A stretch of DNA of 52,445 nt from OCS155 cluster bacterium AG-426-D23. GTDB lineage: Bacteria > Actinomycetota > Acidimicrobiia > Actinomarinales > Actinomarinaceae. Shown here piece by piece: positions 33,269 to 41,181 of this stretch. A program made the position numbers and the translations under genes. Under the pieces are notes generated by a model. That model was given only the letters and a program-made list of their open reading frames with translations. It did no database searches and was not told the origin of the DNA. How positions within the stretch are numbered: position 1 is the first letter of the stretch; every line of letters starts with the position of its first letter. The stretch spans positions 138,868 to 191,312 of the forward strand of contig QCNO01000002.1 of the NCBI GenBank assembly GCA_003213165.1, in the 5' to 3' direction.

Positions 33269-33529
33269 ATGCTTCAAATAAAAGTTTCTACATGGCAATA
33301 CGATGCACTTTGCAGACAACACAGTAGTAATCTGTTTTTTCCACCGGCAACATTTGAAAAAAAAGAAGATAGAGAAAAAAGGGAAGCTAAGGCCAAAGCA
33401 GTCTGTAGTGGTTGTCCAGTAAAGATTGAGTGCTTGGAAGAAGCTAATGAAATTTCAGAACCATTTGGTGTATGGGGTGGCTTAAATGAGGTTGAAAGAA
33501 AACGAGAAAATATTTACGCATCAAACTAG
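33269..33529 (+). CDS. WhiB-family iron-sulfur transcription factor
   Basis: 86 aa. Four Fe-S ligands Cys15, Cys46, Cys49 and Cys55 (C-x30-CxxC-x5-C) and the GVWGGL turn followed by ERKR are the full WhiB signature. WhiB proteins bind a 4Fe-4S cluster and sigma factor and are restricted to Actinobacteria and their phages, making this the best lineage marker in the window. No phage genes are near. It overlaps the selB 3' end by 9 bp, convergent. Confidence 0.95.
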   Translation: MLQIKVSTWQYDALCRQHSSNLFFPPATFEKKEDREKREAKAKAVCSGCPVKIECLEEANEISEPFGVWGGLNEVERKRENIYASN

Positions 33530-35194
33530 TTTTTTTCTCTTTCCAGAACTATCAATTTTTGAAGTATAAAGATATTTATCTAAAAACTCCAAATAGGGTA
33601 TTGCAAATTTTCTTGACAAGTTAGATTCTTCTTTAAATTCGGATACATCAAATACATCAGGTAACTTTTTTAGAATATCAACAAGTTTTGAAACATGCTC
33701 TTTTCCAATAATTATATTTTTATCAACCCTGTATAGATACTCGCTCATAAATAGTTTTTTTACCGACTGTCTATCGAACTTGTTTATATCAACATACTTA
33801 ACTGATAAATCATCAGATATTTGATTAATAATATTTTGATAAACATCCAAATCAACATCAATATTTTTATCAATAATTAACTGGTTGTTAATAACATTAA
33901 ACCCATCGATTTTATTTATTAATTCGTCTAAATAATTGTGCTCTAGAAAAAATTCATTATAAAAATAATTATTTACACCCACCGAATTTATAGTTTTTAT
34001 ATTTTCATTAATTTTTTCGACAATAGACTCCAGATGATCTTTGGACAGATATTTGTTGCCTATACTTATATAGTCTCTCGAATTCTCGATTAGATTTTCT
34101 GGCAATAGAGTAAATGCTTTTTCTAGATTAATAGATTCAGTTTTTCGGATTTCTTTAAAAAATTTTTTCACTAGATTATTATTGTTTGTAGCAAATGCAA
34201 TCTTTCCACCCATAAAATCATTGGATACCAAATTTTGAATTAATATTTTTTGGTTTTCTAAAATTGGCAGATTATTTGGTAGCTTCATAAATATTAAATT
34301 TTTTTCTGAAATATTTACAACTTCTAACTTTTCAACAATTTGATTTTTTGTTCCAATAAATAATCTATTACTTCCTTTTTTGTTAAATTTAGAAGCATGT
34401 TTATCAGTAATTGCAAAAATATATTTACCTGAGAAAACAATTTCATTTGTTAACAAATCACCTCTACCAATTTCGTCTTGAATGCTCTTTTTGAGAGAAA
34501 TAGCGATTCTTGAAGTAGTGGTGGTATTTTTAACTATGTTTTCAGTATTTCGTATTTCCTTTACTTCCAATATTTTGTTTGTTCTTGCAAGATAAATCTT
34601 ATTTAAATCAAAAGCCATAGAAGCAGTACCAGTTACAACTTTGCCAATTCCATCTTTGGTGAAGCTACGGTCTATCCATAATGAATTTGGATTTTCTAAT
34701 GTATCGGACTTGAAGAAATCTACTATTTTCTTTTGAAACATTCTGAGATCACTAGTTTTATAGCTAAATTCTTCAATTGTATAATTTATTAATTTATTAG
34801 AATTTAATTTTTTTTCAAGAAACCCCCTATCTATTGAAGTATCTAGCAAATCTGTTTTTGTAAGAACAAAAAAAATATTAGTAATTTTCAGATTGCTAAT
34901 TGCTTGAAAATGCTCCTCTGATTGATTAGACCATCCTTGAACAGAATCAATGCAGAAAATGATACCATCAACATTTGCAAATCCAGCAACAGTATTTTTA
35001 AAGTAGTCAACATGTCCTGGAACATCAACAATAGAAATTATTTTATTTTTAAATTCAAAATAGGTATATCCAAGATTAATAGTTAATCCGCGAGTTTTTT
35101 CTTCTTTTAGTCTGTCTGTTTCTTGACCTGTTATGAAATTTACAAAAGTTGACTTTCCATGATCTACATGGCCAGCAGTTGCCAATACGGTCAT
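33521..35194 (-). CDS. selB: Selenocysteine-specific elongation factor
   Basis: 557 aa, a little shorter than the 600-640 usual. The G domain has AGHVDHGKST, TRGLTINLGY, DVPGH and TKTD; later residues fit beta-barrel domains, and the C-terminus keeps the winged-helix end of SelB (SNLSRKFAIPYLEFLDKY...GKRKK). It carries Sec-tRNA to UGA codons with an SECIS hairpin. The ATG at 35194 overlaps the selA stop by 4 bp. Confidence 0.95.
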   Translation of the reverse strand: MTVLATAGHVDHGKSTFVNFITGQETDRLKEEKTRGLTINLGYTYFEFKNKIISIVDVPGHVDYFKNTVAGFANVDGIIFCIDSVQGWSNQSEEHFQAISNLKITNIFFVLTKTDLLDTSIDRGFLEKKLNSNKLINYTIEEFSYKTSDLRMFQKKIVDFFKSDTLENPNSLWIDRSFTKDGIGKVVTGTASMAFDLNKIYLARTNKILEVKEIRNTENIVKNTTTTSRIAISLKKSIQDEIGRGDLLTNEIVFSGKYIFAITDKHASKFNKKGSNRLFIGTKNQIVEKLEVVNISEKNLIFMKLPNNLPILENQKILIQNLVSNDFMGGKIAFATNNNNLVKKFFKEIRKTESINLEKAFTLLPENLIENSRDYISIGNKYLSKDHLESIVEKINENIKTINSVGVNNYFYNEFFLEHNYLDELINKIDGFNVINNQLIIDKNIDVDLDVYQNIINQISDDLSVKYVDINKFDRQSVKKLFMSEYLYRVDKNIIIGKEHVSKLVDILKKLPDVFDVSEFKEESNLSRKFAIPYLEFLDKYLYTSKIDSSGKRKKLV

Positions 35195-36486
35195 GTATTA
35201 TTTAATGCTTGTACAATTGCTGCATCTTGATCGTTAAATACGCTTCTCAAATCAAGACATACTCGATCTTTAATAATCCTCGGAACTATTGGTATATCAT
35301 TTTTAATTAACCGATTAATGATATTACCTGTTTTTTCATATTCTATAAGCAAGATAGGAGATTCTAAAGTTACACTTGGTAGAGTACCTCCACCAATTAC
35401 ACTTTTACCTTTTTCTATAGTTGTAGAAAAAGAGATAGATTTTGCAATAATTTTACATCTTTCTTCTAAAGAGGAATAGGGTTCAGTAATTAGATTCCAG
35501 AACGGTATTTCTTTTTCTTTTTTATTTAAATATTTAACTGCAGTTTCTTGAAGTTCAAATAACGTAATCGGTGAGCAACGGTAGGTTCTAAACAAACTGA
35601 AGTTTTTAATTTCTTTAACCAACCCCTCATTTCCTGCAATCATTCCAGATTGAACTGACCCAAATAACTTATCTCCTGAAAACATCACCAAATCTGAACC
35701 ATCAGAAAGTGAATCTTGTACAAATGGTTCATCTCTAAAGATATTGACATTGTTAACTTCTAAAAACTTCTTATCAATTACCAAACCGCTGCCTAGGTCA
35801 TGTAAAAGAAAGACATCATATTTATTTTTTAATTCAGCAAGTTCTGAAATTGAAACATCCTCTGTAAAACCACTAATCGAAAAGTTAGACCTATGAACTT
35901 TAAGTATCAGAGAATTTGGATATTTTTCTAATGCTTTTTTATAGTCACTCAATCGAGTTTTGTTTGTTGTACCTATCTCTACAAGACTTAAACCAGTCTC
36001 ATTTATTATCTCGGGAAGCCTGTAAGAACCACCAATTTCTATAATTTCACCTCTAGAAATAATCACACTTTCAATGTTGTGTAATTTCGATATAGCTTTT
36101 AGAGAAACAAAAAGAGAGGAAGCATTGTTATTAACAAATATAATATCTTCAGACCCTATCAAATTATTCATAAGTACAGATAAATATTCATTTCTTTTTC
36201 CTCTGGATAATGTTGTTAGATCATATTCAATATTTGTATATGTGCCGGGGTAACTTATTTTGTTTGGTGAACGACCTAAGTTTGTATGAAGCAAAGTACC
36301 GGTTGCATTGATAACTTCTTTTTGTGTTTTTAAACTTAAATCATTTACAAGTTTGGCGAATATATTTTTAGCAGTTTCAGAATCTTTTTCTTTAGTAAGA
36401 ATATTTTTTGCAATATGAGATTTTACATCTCTAGGTAAATTAGAATTTACGGATTCAGTTAATTCATTAACAGAAACAGGGTTCAT
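35191..36486 (-). CDS. selA: L-seryl-tRNA(Sec) selenium transferase
   Basis: 431 aa. NATGTLLHTNLGRSP, TNIEYDLTTLSRGKR, EDIIFVNNNASSLF, the PLP-binding Lys273 in MFSGDKLFGSVQSGMIAG and the C-terminal VPRIIKDRVCLDLRSV are SelA hallmarks. It converts Ser-tRNA(Sec) to Sec-tRNA(Sec) with selenophosphate. Overlaps of 4 bp on both sides (mrp and selB) make a tight mrp-selA-selB operon. No selD or tRNA-Sec gene is seen in the window. Confidence 0.96.
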   Translation of the reverse strand: MNPVSVNELTESVNSNLPRDVKSHIAKNILTKEKDSETAKNIFAKLVNDLSLKTQKEVINATGTLLHTNLGRSPNKISYPGTYTNIEYDLTTLSRGKRNEYLSVLMNNLIGSEDIIFVNNNASSLFVSLKAISKLHNIESVIISRGEIIEIGGSYRLPEIINETGLSLVEIGTTNKTRLSDYKKALEKYPNSLILKVHRSNFSISGFTEDVSISELAELKNKYDVFLLHDLGSGLVIDKKFLEVNNVNIFRDEPFVQDSLSDGSDLVMFSGDKLFGSVQSGMIAGNEGLVKEIKNFSLFRTYRCSPITLFELQETAVKYLNKKEKEIPFWNLITEPYSSLEERCKIIAKSISFSTTIEKGKSVIGGGTLPSVTLESPILLIEYEKTGNIINRLIKNDIPIVPRIIKDRVCLDLRSVFNDQDAAIVQALNNT

Positions 36487-37613
36487 TGATTTGATAATTC
36501 CTCAAATACTTTTGCAAGTCTACCAGTACATGTTTCATCAATAATTGGAGGAAGTTTGATTGCAATATTATTAATTAATTTTTCTATTTCTACTTTTGTT
36601 ACAGAATTATTTTCTTGATTAATTAATGGAGTACCACTGTCGGCTATATCATTTGTATTTTCTCCAATAGGTATTTTTCCTAAAAGAGGTATCCCAAATT
36701 TATCCGACAAAGCTTCACCTCCACCCTCACCAAAGATATTAAATTTTTCACCTGTGTTTGATTCAAAATATGACATATTTTCAATTACCCCTAAAAGAGG
36801 TATAAAACTTCTTTTTGCCATATCAGCAACTCTGGTGGCAACCTTTTGTGCCATTAGTTGCGGAGTTGTAATAACAATTAGCTCCGCTTGCGGAAGTAGT
36901 CTACTTAGCGCCATTTGTATATCTCCTGTACCAGGTGGCAAATCAATTATCAGGTAATCTAAATCTTCCCACTGTACATCAGTTAAGAATTGTTCTAGGG
37001 CTTTGCTCAACATCAAACCTCTCCACATTAGAGCAGTATCTTCGTTGCTTGTTATAAGACCAGTAGAGATTACTTTTAAATTTCCAATTGTATAAGGAAT
37101 CATTTTTTTATCACTATTTGCTTCAATTCTTCCGGAGATTCCTAAAAGTCTTGGTATTGAAAACCCCCAAATATCAGCATCCAATAACCCAGTTTGAAAT
37201 CCTTTTTTTGCTAAACCCAATGCAATGTTTGCAGATAAAGTTGATTTTCCAACTCCTCCTTTTCCGCTTCCAATAGCAATCACTCTTGTTCTGGGATCTA
37301 CATTCGTAGGTTGAGCATTCTCTCTCGCTTTCTTTCTTGCCTTTTCCATGACAGCAGTTCGATCTTTTTGGTCCATTGCAGTGATTGTAATTTCTACATT
37401 TTCAACATTTTCTAAAAGTTTTAATTTTCTATTAATTTCTGTTTCTATCTGATTTCTCATCGGGCAGTCAGCAATTGTAAGGGCTAGTTTAATTTTTACT
37501 GTTTTGTCGGTATGCTGAATATCTTTTATCATACCCAATTCGACAATATTAGCCCCTAATTCAGGGTCAAATACGGTCGATAGGTGTTTTAATAAGATAT
37601 CATTTTGAATCAT
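36483..37613 (-). CDS. mrp: Mrp/ApbC-type Fe-S cluster carrier ATPase
   Basis: 376 aa. An N-terminal MIP18/DUF59 domain (STVFDPELGANIVELGMIKD) precedes the deviant Walker A loop GSGKGGVGKSTLSANIAL, DADIWGFSIPRLLG, DYLIIDLPPGTGDIQM and IENMSYF. It transfers Fe-S clusters in the cytoplasm. The usual CxxC near the C-terminus is not evident; a single Cys lies in DETCTGR. TAGAAT on the minus strand is 6 nt before the ATG. Confidence 0.94.
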   Translation of the reverse strand: MIQNDILLKHLSTVFDPELGANIVELGMIKDIQHTDKTVKIKLALTIADCPMRNQIETEINRKLKLLENVENVEITITAMDQKDRTAVMEKARKKARENAQPTNVDPRTRVIAIGSGKGGVGKSTLSANIALGLAKKGFQTGLLDADIWGFSIPRLLGISGRIEANSDKKMIPYTIGNLKVISTGLITSNEDTALMWRGLMLSKALEQFLTDVQWEDLDYLIIDLPPGTGDIQMALSRLLPQAELIVITTPQLMAQKVATRVADMAKRSFIPLLGVIENMSYFESNTGEKFNIFGEGGGEALSDKFGIPLLGKIPIGENTNDIADSGTPLINQENNSVTKVEIEKLINNIAIKLPPIIDETCTGRLAKVFEELSNQ

Positions 37614-37619
37614 ACAAGT

Positions 37620-37625
37620 ATTCTA
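37620..37625 (-). promoter_or_regulatory. -10 box of the mrp-selA-selB operon (leaderless)
   Basis: TAGAAT on the minus strand, with 6 nt (37614-37619) to the mrp ATG. Confidence 0.55.
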
Positions 37626-37678
37626 AGTAGTTTTGAAAAAGATGTAATTACAAATTTATTGAATAACTAGATATTTGT

Positions 37679-37684
37679 TATAAT
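37679..37684 (+). promoter_or_regulatory. -10 box of the erpA-like gene (leaderless)
   Basis: A perfect TATAAT followed by GT, with 8 nt to the ATG at 37693. The same TATAATGT string precedes the genes at 40646 and 42914. Confidence 0.55.
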
Positions 37685-37692
37685 GTAAAGAT

Positions 37693-38040
37693 ATGGATAT
37701 ACAAATAAAATCTTCACGCGCAATACTTGCAACTGATAGTGCTGTGAAAAAGTTAAATGAGCTGAAATCAGAAGAATCATCAGCAGACAGTTTTCTAAGA
37801 ATGGGTGTTAAGCCAGGAGGTTGCTCAGGCTTTTCATATGAAATGTTTTTTGACACGGACAAATTTGATGATGATGTAATTGAAGAATATGATGGTGTCA
37901 ACATAGTTGTAGACGGTCAAAGTTTAGAGCATGTTAAAGGTGCAACCTTAGACTATAAAGAGGGTTTAATGGAATCAGGATTTTCCATTGACAATCCAAA
38001 TGTCTCTCGAACTTGTGGTTGCGGCAACAGTTTTAGTTAA
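37693..38040 (+). CDS. erpA: A-type Fe-S carrier protein (ErpA/IscA family)
   Basis: 115 aa. The three cluster-binding cysteines are Cys44 (KPGGCSGFSYEM), Cys108 and Cys110 (RTCGCGNSF), with the family DGVNIVVDGQSL...GATLDYKEGLMESGFSIDNP block between. It passes Fe-S clusters to apo-enzymes. Divergent from mrp, another Fe-S carrier, over a 79-bp gap; this placement suggests a shared Fe-S role. Its 3' end overlaps the convergent regulator gene by 8 bp. Confidence 0.94.
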   Translation: MDIQIKSSRAILATDSAVKKLNELKSEESSADSFLRMGVKPGGCSGFSYEMFFDTDKFDDDVIEEYDGVNIVVDGQSLEHVKGATLDYKEGLMESGFSIDNPNVSRTCGCGNSFS

Positions 38041-38662
38041 ACTTATATCCAACCGAATGAACAGTCTTAATCCAATCTTTTCTCTGGTCTCCTAATTTTG
38101 CTCGAAGTCTTCTAACGTGTACATCGACTGTTCTTGCACCACCAAAATAGTCGTAACCCCACACCTTTTCAAGAAGCTGCTCTCTTGACCAAACATTATC
38201 TTGATTTTCAACAAAAAACTTAAGCAACTCATATTCCATAAAAGTTAGATCCAGCAAAGTAGATCCAGCTTTCGCATCATAAGTCTTGAGGTTAATTAAG
38301 AGATCTTTAAATTCAAGGATTTCTGATTGACTATCTCCCACTAAAGCATGAATCCGTGCACCAACTTCCTCAATATTGCTACTGCTAGACATTAGCTCTA
38401 TTAGAGGATTTTGAATTAAATCTACTGATTGTTCAAAGTCCTTGTCATCAGCAATAATCAAGGTTGGGAAGGACTTGTTCGTGGACTCAAAGTCTGATAA
38501 ATTTTTTTTTGTCTCCCCATATTTAGATAGAGAAGTAACCACCAAATTAATTTGGCTTGAATTAGTTACGTTTTTTAGTACGAGTTTATTTAACCCAAGA
38601 TCTACAAAGGCTTTGTCAAAGCTTTTATGGCTTTTATCAATGTTTATATAGCTATCTATCAT
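38033..38662 (-). CDS. OmpR/PhoB-type orphan response regulator, GlnR-like
   Basis: 209 aa. The C-terminal winged helix (about 125-209) is typical: LTFMEYELLKFFVENQDNVWSREQLLEKVWGYDYFGGARTVDVHVRRLRAKLG (residues about 139-191) and IKTVHSVGYKF. The N-terminal 115 residues look like a degenerate receiver with no clear phosphoacceptor context, as in actinobacterial GlnR, which works without a kinase. It is divergent from the type II glutamine synthetase gene across 64 bp, supporting nitrogen control; this is inference. PhoP-like or other RRs are alternatives. Confidence 0.85.
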   Translation of the reverse strand: MIDSYINIDKSHKSFDKAFVDLGLNKLVLKNVTNSSQINLVVTSLSKYGETKKNLSDFESTNKSFPTLIIADDKDFEQSVDLIQNPLIELMSSSSNIEEVGARIHALVGDSQSEILEFKDLLINLKTYDAKAGSTLLDLTFMEYELLKFFVENQDNVWSREQLLEKVWGYDYFGGARTVDVHVRRLRAKLGDQRKDWIKTVHSVGYKFN

Positions 38663-38726
38663 TTTGGAAACAATTATTTAATATTTCTGTAACAACATTT
38701 CTTTGAATACATATTACATTATTTTC

Positions 38727-39755
38727 ATGAAGATAAAAGCAGAATATATATGGATTGACGGTCTAACTCCAACCGCAAAACTAAGGAGTAAAACAAAAAT
38801 AATAGAACAAGGAACAGAGCCACCTATTTGGGGCTTTGATGGTTCAAGTACGCAACAAGCAACAGGAGACCAGTCTGATTGCGTATTAAAACCAGTTGCT
38901 CAGTTTCCAGACCCAGTAAGAGGCGGAGACAACATATTAGTAATGTGTGAAGTTATGAATGTAGATATGACTCCTCATGCATCAAATACAAGAGCAGCAC
39001 TAGTTGAATCAGCTTCAAATTTTAGCGAGTTTGAACCATGGTTCGGTATGGAACAGGAATATACATTTTATGAGCAATCTTATGATTCTCTAAAATATGG
39101 TCAACCTCTTGGTTTTCCACCTTCAGGTTACCCTGCCCCTCAAGGAGGCTACTACTGTGGGGTTGGTGCAGACGAAGTATATGGACGTGAAATCTCAGAA
39201 GCACACGCTACAGCTTGTATTGAAGCAGGTTTAGGAATTTCTGGTACAAATGCAGAGGTTATGCCAGGCCAGTGGGAATTTCAGATCGGCCCAGTTGGAG
39301 CACCAGATATTGGTGACCACATATGGGTTGCGAGATGGTTGCTTTATAGAATTGCTGAAGACTGGAATATTTCTGCAACTTTAAATCCAAAACCTGTAAA
39401 AGGAGATTGGAACGGTGCGGGTATGCATACAAACTTCTCAACAAAACAAATGAGAGAAGATGGAGGATATGAAGCAATTGTTGCTGGGTGTGAAGCACTA
39501 GGTAAAAATGCAGACTTGCATGTTAAAAATTACGGCGCAGATATTGAAGATAGACTAACTGGAGACCATGAAACTCAAAGTTTCGATACTTTTTCTTATG
39601 GGGTTAGTGACAGAGGTGCTTCAATAAGAATTCCATGGCAAGTAGAGGTAGATAAAAAAGGCTATCTTGAAGACAGAAGGCCTAATGCAAATGGCGATCC
39701 TTATGTGATTGCTATGTTGATGATTGATACTGTATGTTCAGCAGCTTCTAGCTAG
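38727..39755 (+). CDS. glnII: Glutamine synthetase type II (eukaryote-like GSII)
   Basis: 342 aa from the ATG at 38727; an upstream TTG at 38703 is in frame but MKIKAEYIWIDGLTP is the normal GSII start. GSII blocks: RSKTKII, PIWGFDGSSTQQATGDQSDCVLKP (residues about 31-55), EPWFGMEQEYTF, GVGADEVYGRE, GTNAEVMPGQWEFQIGP, GDWNGAGMHTNFSTK and RRPNANGDPY. The enzyme makes glutamine from glutamate and ammonia. The regulator next door is divergent and may control it. The 3' end overlaps the next convergent gene by 8 bp. Confidence 0.96.
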   Translation: MKIKAEYIWIDGLTPTAKLRSKTKIIEQGTEPPIWGFDGSSTQQATGDQSDCVLKPVAQFPDPVRGGDNILVMCEVMNVDMTPHASNTRAALVESASNFSEFEPWFGMEQEYTFYEQSYDSLKYGQPLGFPPSGYPAPQGGYYCGVGADEVYGREISEAHATACIEAGLGISGTNAEVMPGQWEFQIGPVGAPDIGDHIWVARWLLYRIAEDWNISATLNPKPVKGDWNGAGMHTNFSTKQMREDGGYEAIVAGCEALGKNADLHVKNYGADIEDRLTGDHETQSFDTFSYGVSDRGASIRIPWQVEVDKKGYLEDRRPNANGDPYVIAMLMIDTVCSAASS

Positions 39756-40356
39756 AAGCAGAGGCAACAATTTCAGAAATTTTATCTGTTAGCTGATCAA
39801 GATTAGAATTAAATGATTCTAGTGCCGCAGATCTTCTTTCTCCGGTGTCAGAGGATTCTAAACCGGCTTTAAGCTCTATGGTATCTTCATAGACTAAGTT
39901 GACTAAAGTTTTAATTTCCTCATGGCTTGTAACCAAATTTGCAAATTCGCTTGGTGGCCCTGGATTTGATAATATATCAACAAACTCGGCCCATTTACTT
40001 ATAAAATCGTCGAACTCTTGCTTTGCCTCTTGGTATGTTACCGTTTTGTTATCCCAATTATCATTTGCCTGAAGTACCTCTTGAGCTAAGTTAATAGCAA
40101 CAATTCTCTCACCATTAATTTCTTCCAAATAGGAAATGAAACTTTCAGGAAGGGTTGTTGTTGTGGTTGTAGTAGTATCTTCTTGTACCTCTTCTTCTGT
40201 TTGTTCTTCTTGAACTACTTCAGGTTCAGTTTGTAGTTCCAGATCATTATTTTCAGCAACCCTGTTGATGAAAGTATAGGTTGTAGCGATCATTCCAATC
40301 AAGACTAGTGGAAGTATTAGTCTTCCAGGTTTTGGATCTGAATTAAAATTTTCCAT
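39748..40356 (-). CDS. Membrane-anchored hypothetical protein with Thr-rich linker
   Basis: 202 aa. A short cytoplasmic start, one membrane helix (LILPLVLIGMIATTYTFI), an acidic Glu/Gln segment, a run of about eight Thr and a C-terminal helical domain (about 70-202) with alternating acidic residues. The poly-Thr linker resembles wall-spanning linkers of actinobacterial surface proteins. No enzyme motif seen. Confidence 0.65.
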   Translation of the reverse strand: MENFNSDPKPGRLILPLVLIGMIATTYTFINRVAENNDLELQTEPEVVQEEQTEEEVQEDTTTTTTTTLPESFISYLEEINGERIVAINLAQEVLQANDNWDNKTVTYQEAKQEFDDFISKWAEFVDILSNPGPPSEFANLVTSHEEIKTLVNLVYEDTIELKAGLESSDTGERRSAALESFNSNLDQLTDKISEIVASASS

Positions 40357-40362
40357 AACTAT

Positions 40363-40368
40363 ATACTA
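40363..40368 (-). promoter_or_regulatory. Putative -10 box for leaderless membrane-anchored protein gene
   Basis: TAGTAT on the minus strand with 6 nt to the ATG at 40356. Confidence 0.35.
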
Positions 40369-40374
40369 TCAATT

Positions 40375-40602
40375 CTAAGTATCTAAATCTTGTATTATAT
40401 TCTCCCATAAAGAATTTGCTTTTTTTGTTATTGTTAGAAACCCTGGACCACTAAAAATATTTTCTACATCGTGATGATTAAATAAAGTCTTTAAATTTTT
40501 ATCTTCAATTGATTCCGCATCTAAATAAATTGATATTTCAAAATTATGTTCAACCATTATTTTTTTTGCATTTGGATTTGGTGTATCTATAAATTCAAAC
40601 AT
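40375..40602 (-). CDS. Stand-alone Nfu/NifU N-terminal domain protein
   Basis: 75 aa. DTPNPNAKKIMVEH, HHDVENIFSGPGFLTITKK and W-EN-I match the Nfu_N domain (family: TPNPNALKF...GVxxVFFGxDFITVTK). In other organisms this is fused to a C-terminal CxxC Fe-S scaffold domain, which is missing here. It may be an accessory in Fe-S delivery. TAAAAT (minus strand, 40611-40616) lies 8 nt before the ATG. Confidence 0.82.
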   Translation of the reverse strand: MFEFIDTPNPNAKKIMVEHNFEISIYLDAESIEDKNLKTLFNHHDVENIFSGPGFLTITKKANSLWENIIQDLDT

Positions 40603-40631
40603 TACGAAATATTTTAATAGAAAAATGAGTT

Positions 40632-40637
40632 TATAAT
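40632..40637 (+). promoter_or_regulatory. -10 box for leaderless membrane protein gene at 40646
   Basis: Perfect TATAAT followed by GT, 8 nt before the ATG. Confidence 0.5.
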
Positions 40638-40645
40638 GTTTCTGT

Positions 40646-41170
40646 ATGAATAATCAAAATTTAATCAATTTCAACTTTAATCATTTAAAAACTACTTTAA
40701 GTCTATATTTTTTTACTCTAGGATCTTGTTTGCTTGGTTTTTCTGTTTATCTATTCTTTGAATCTGCAAATTTTTCTGAAAGACTAATTACCACATGGTC
40801 TGGCCAAAGTTTATTTTGGAGTCTGTTGATATTTTTTGCAGCCCTGTTTTTATTATTTTTACCTATTGAGTTTTTAAATTCATTTAAATTTATCAACACT
40901 TCATTTAGTGATTTAATAGCAAATATTACATTTGCTATTCTAACTTCTTTGTTTTTCTTAATTTTCTTTCAAGTACTATTACCAAGTGATACTCTAATTT
41001 TACAAGAAGTTGTTTCTTTGACTAGGGCAATATCATTTTCAGGTTTTATTGTTATTCCTATATTAATTTTTATTTTGAATAATTTAGAGCGAAGATTCTC
41101 AAGTCTCGATAAATCAAATTTCAGCATAGTTTTATTGGTATGGATGTTTGCTTCTCAATTTTTTATTTAG
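40646..41170 (+). CDS. Hypothetical integral membrane protein
   Basis: 174 aa with four to five hydrophobic helices (TLSLYFFTLGSCLLGFSVYLFF; SLFWSLLIFFAALFLLFLPIEF; IANITFAILTSLFFLIFFQVL; FSGFIVIPILIFILNNL; FSIVLLVWMFASQFF). It is Phe-rich with no conserved polar motif that I recognise. It lies alone between the Nfu-N gene (divergent) and argS (convergent, 11 bp). Confidence 0.6.
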   Translation: MNNQNLINFNFNHLKTTLSLYFFTLGSCLLGFSVYLFFESANFSERLITTWSGQSLFWSLLIFFAALFLLFLPIEFLNSFKFINTSFSDLIANITFAILTSLFFLIFFQVLLPSDTLILQEVVSLTRAISFSGFIVIPILIFILNNLERRFSSLDKSNFSIVLLVWMFASQFFI

Positions 41171-41181
41171 TTATTTACAAT

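Noticed and set aside
33269-33529. WhiB gene as a sign of an actinophage or prophage
   Set aside because: WhiB genes occur in actinophages, but no phage structural, integrase or lysis gene is in the window and neighbours are housekeeping genes.
39748-40356. Poly-Thr run as a possible phase-variable repeat
   Set aside because: The codons vary (ACA, ACT, ACC), so the DNA is not a pure microsatellite and slippage is unlikely.
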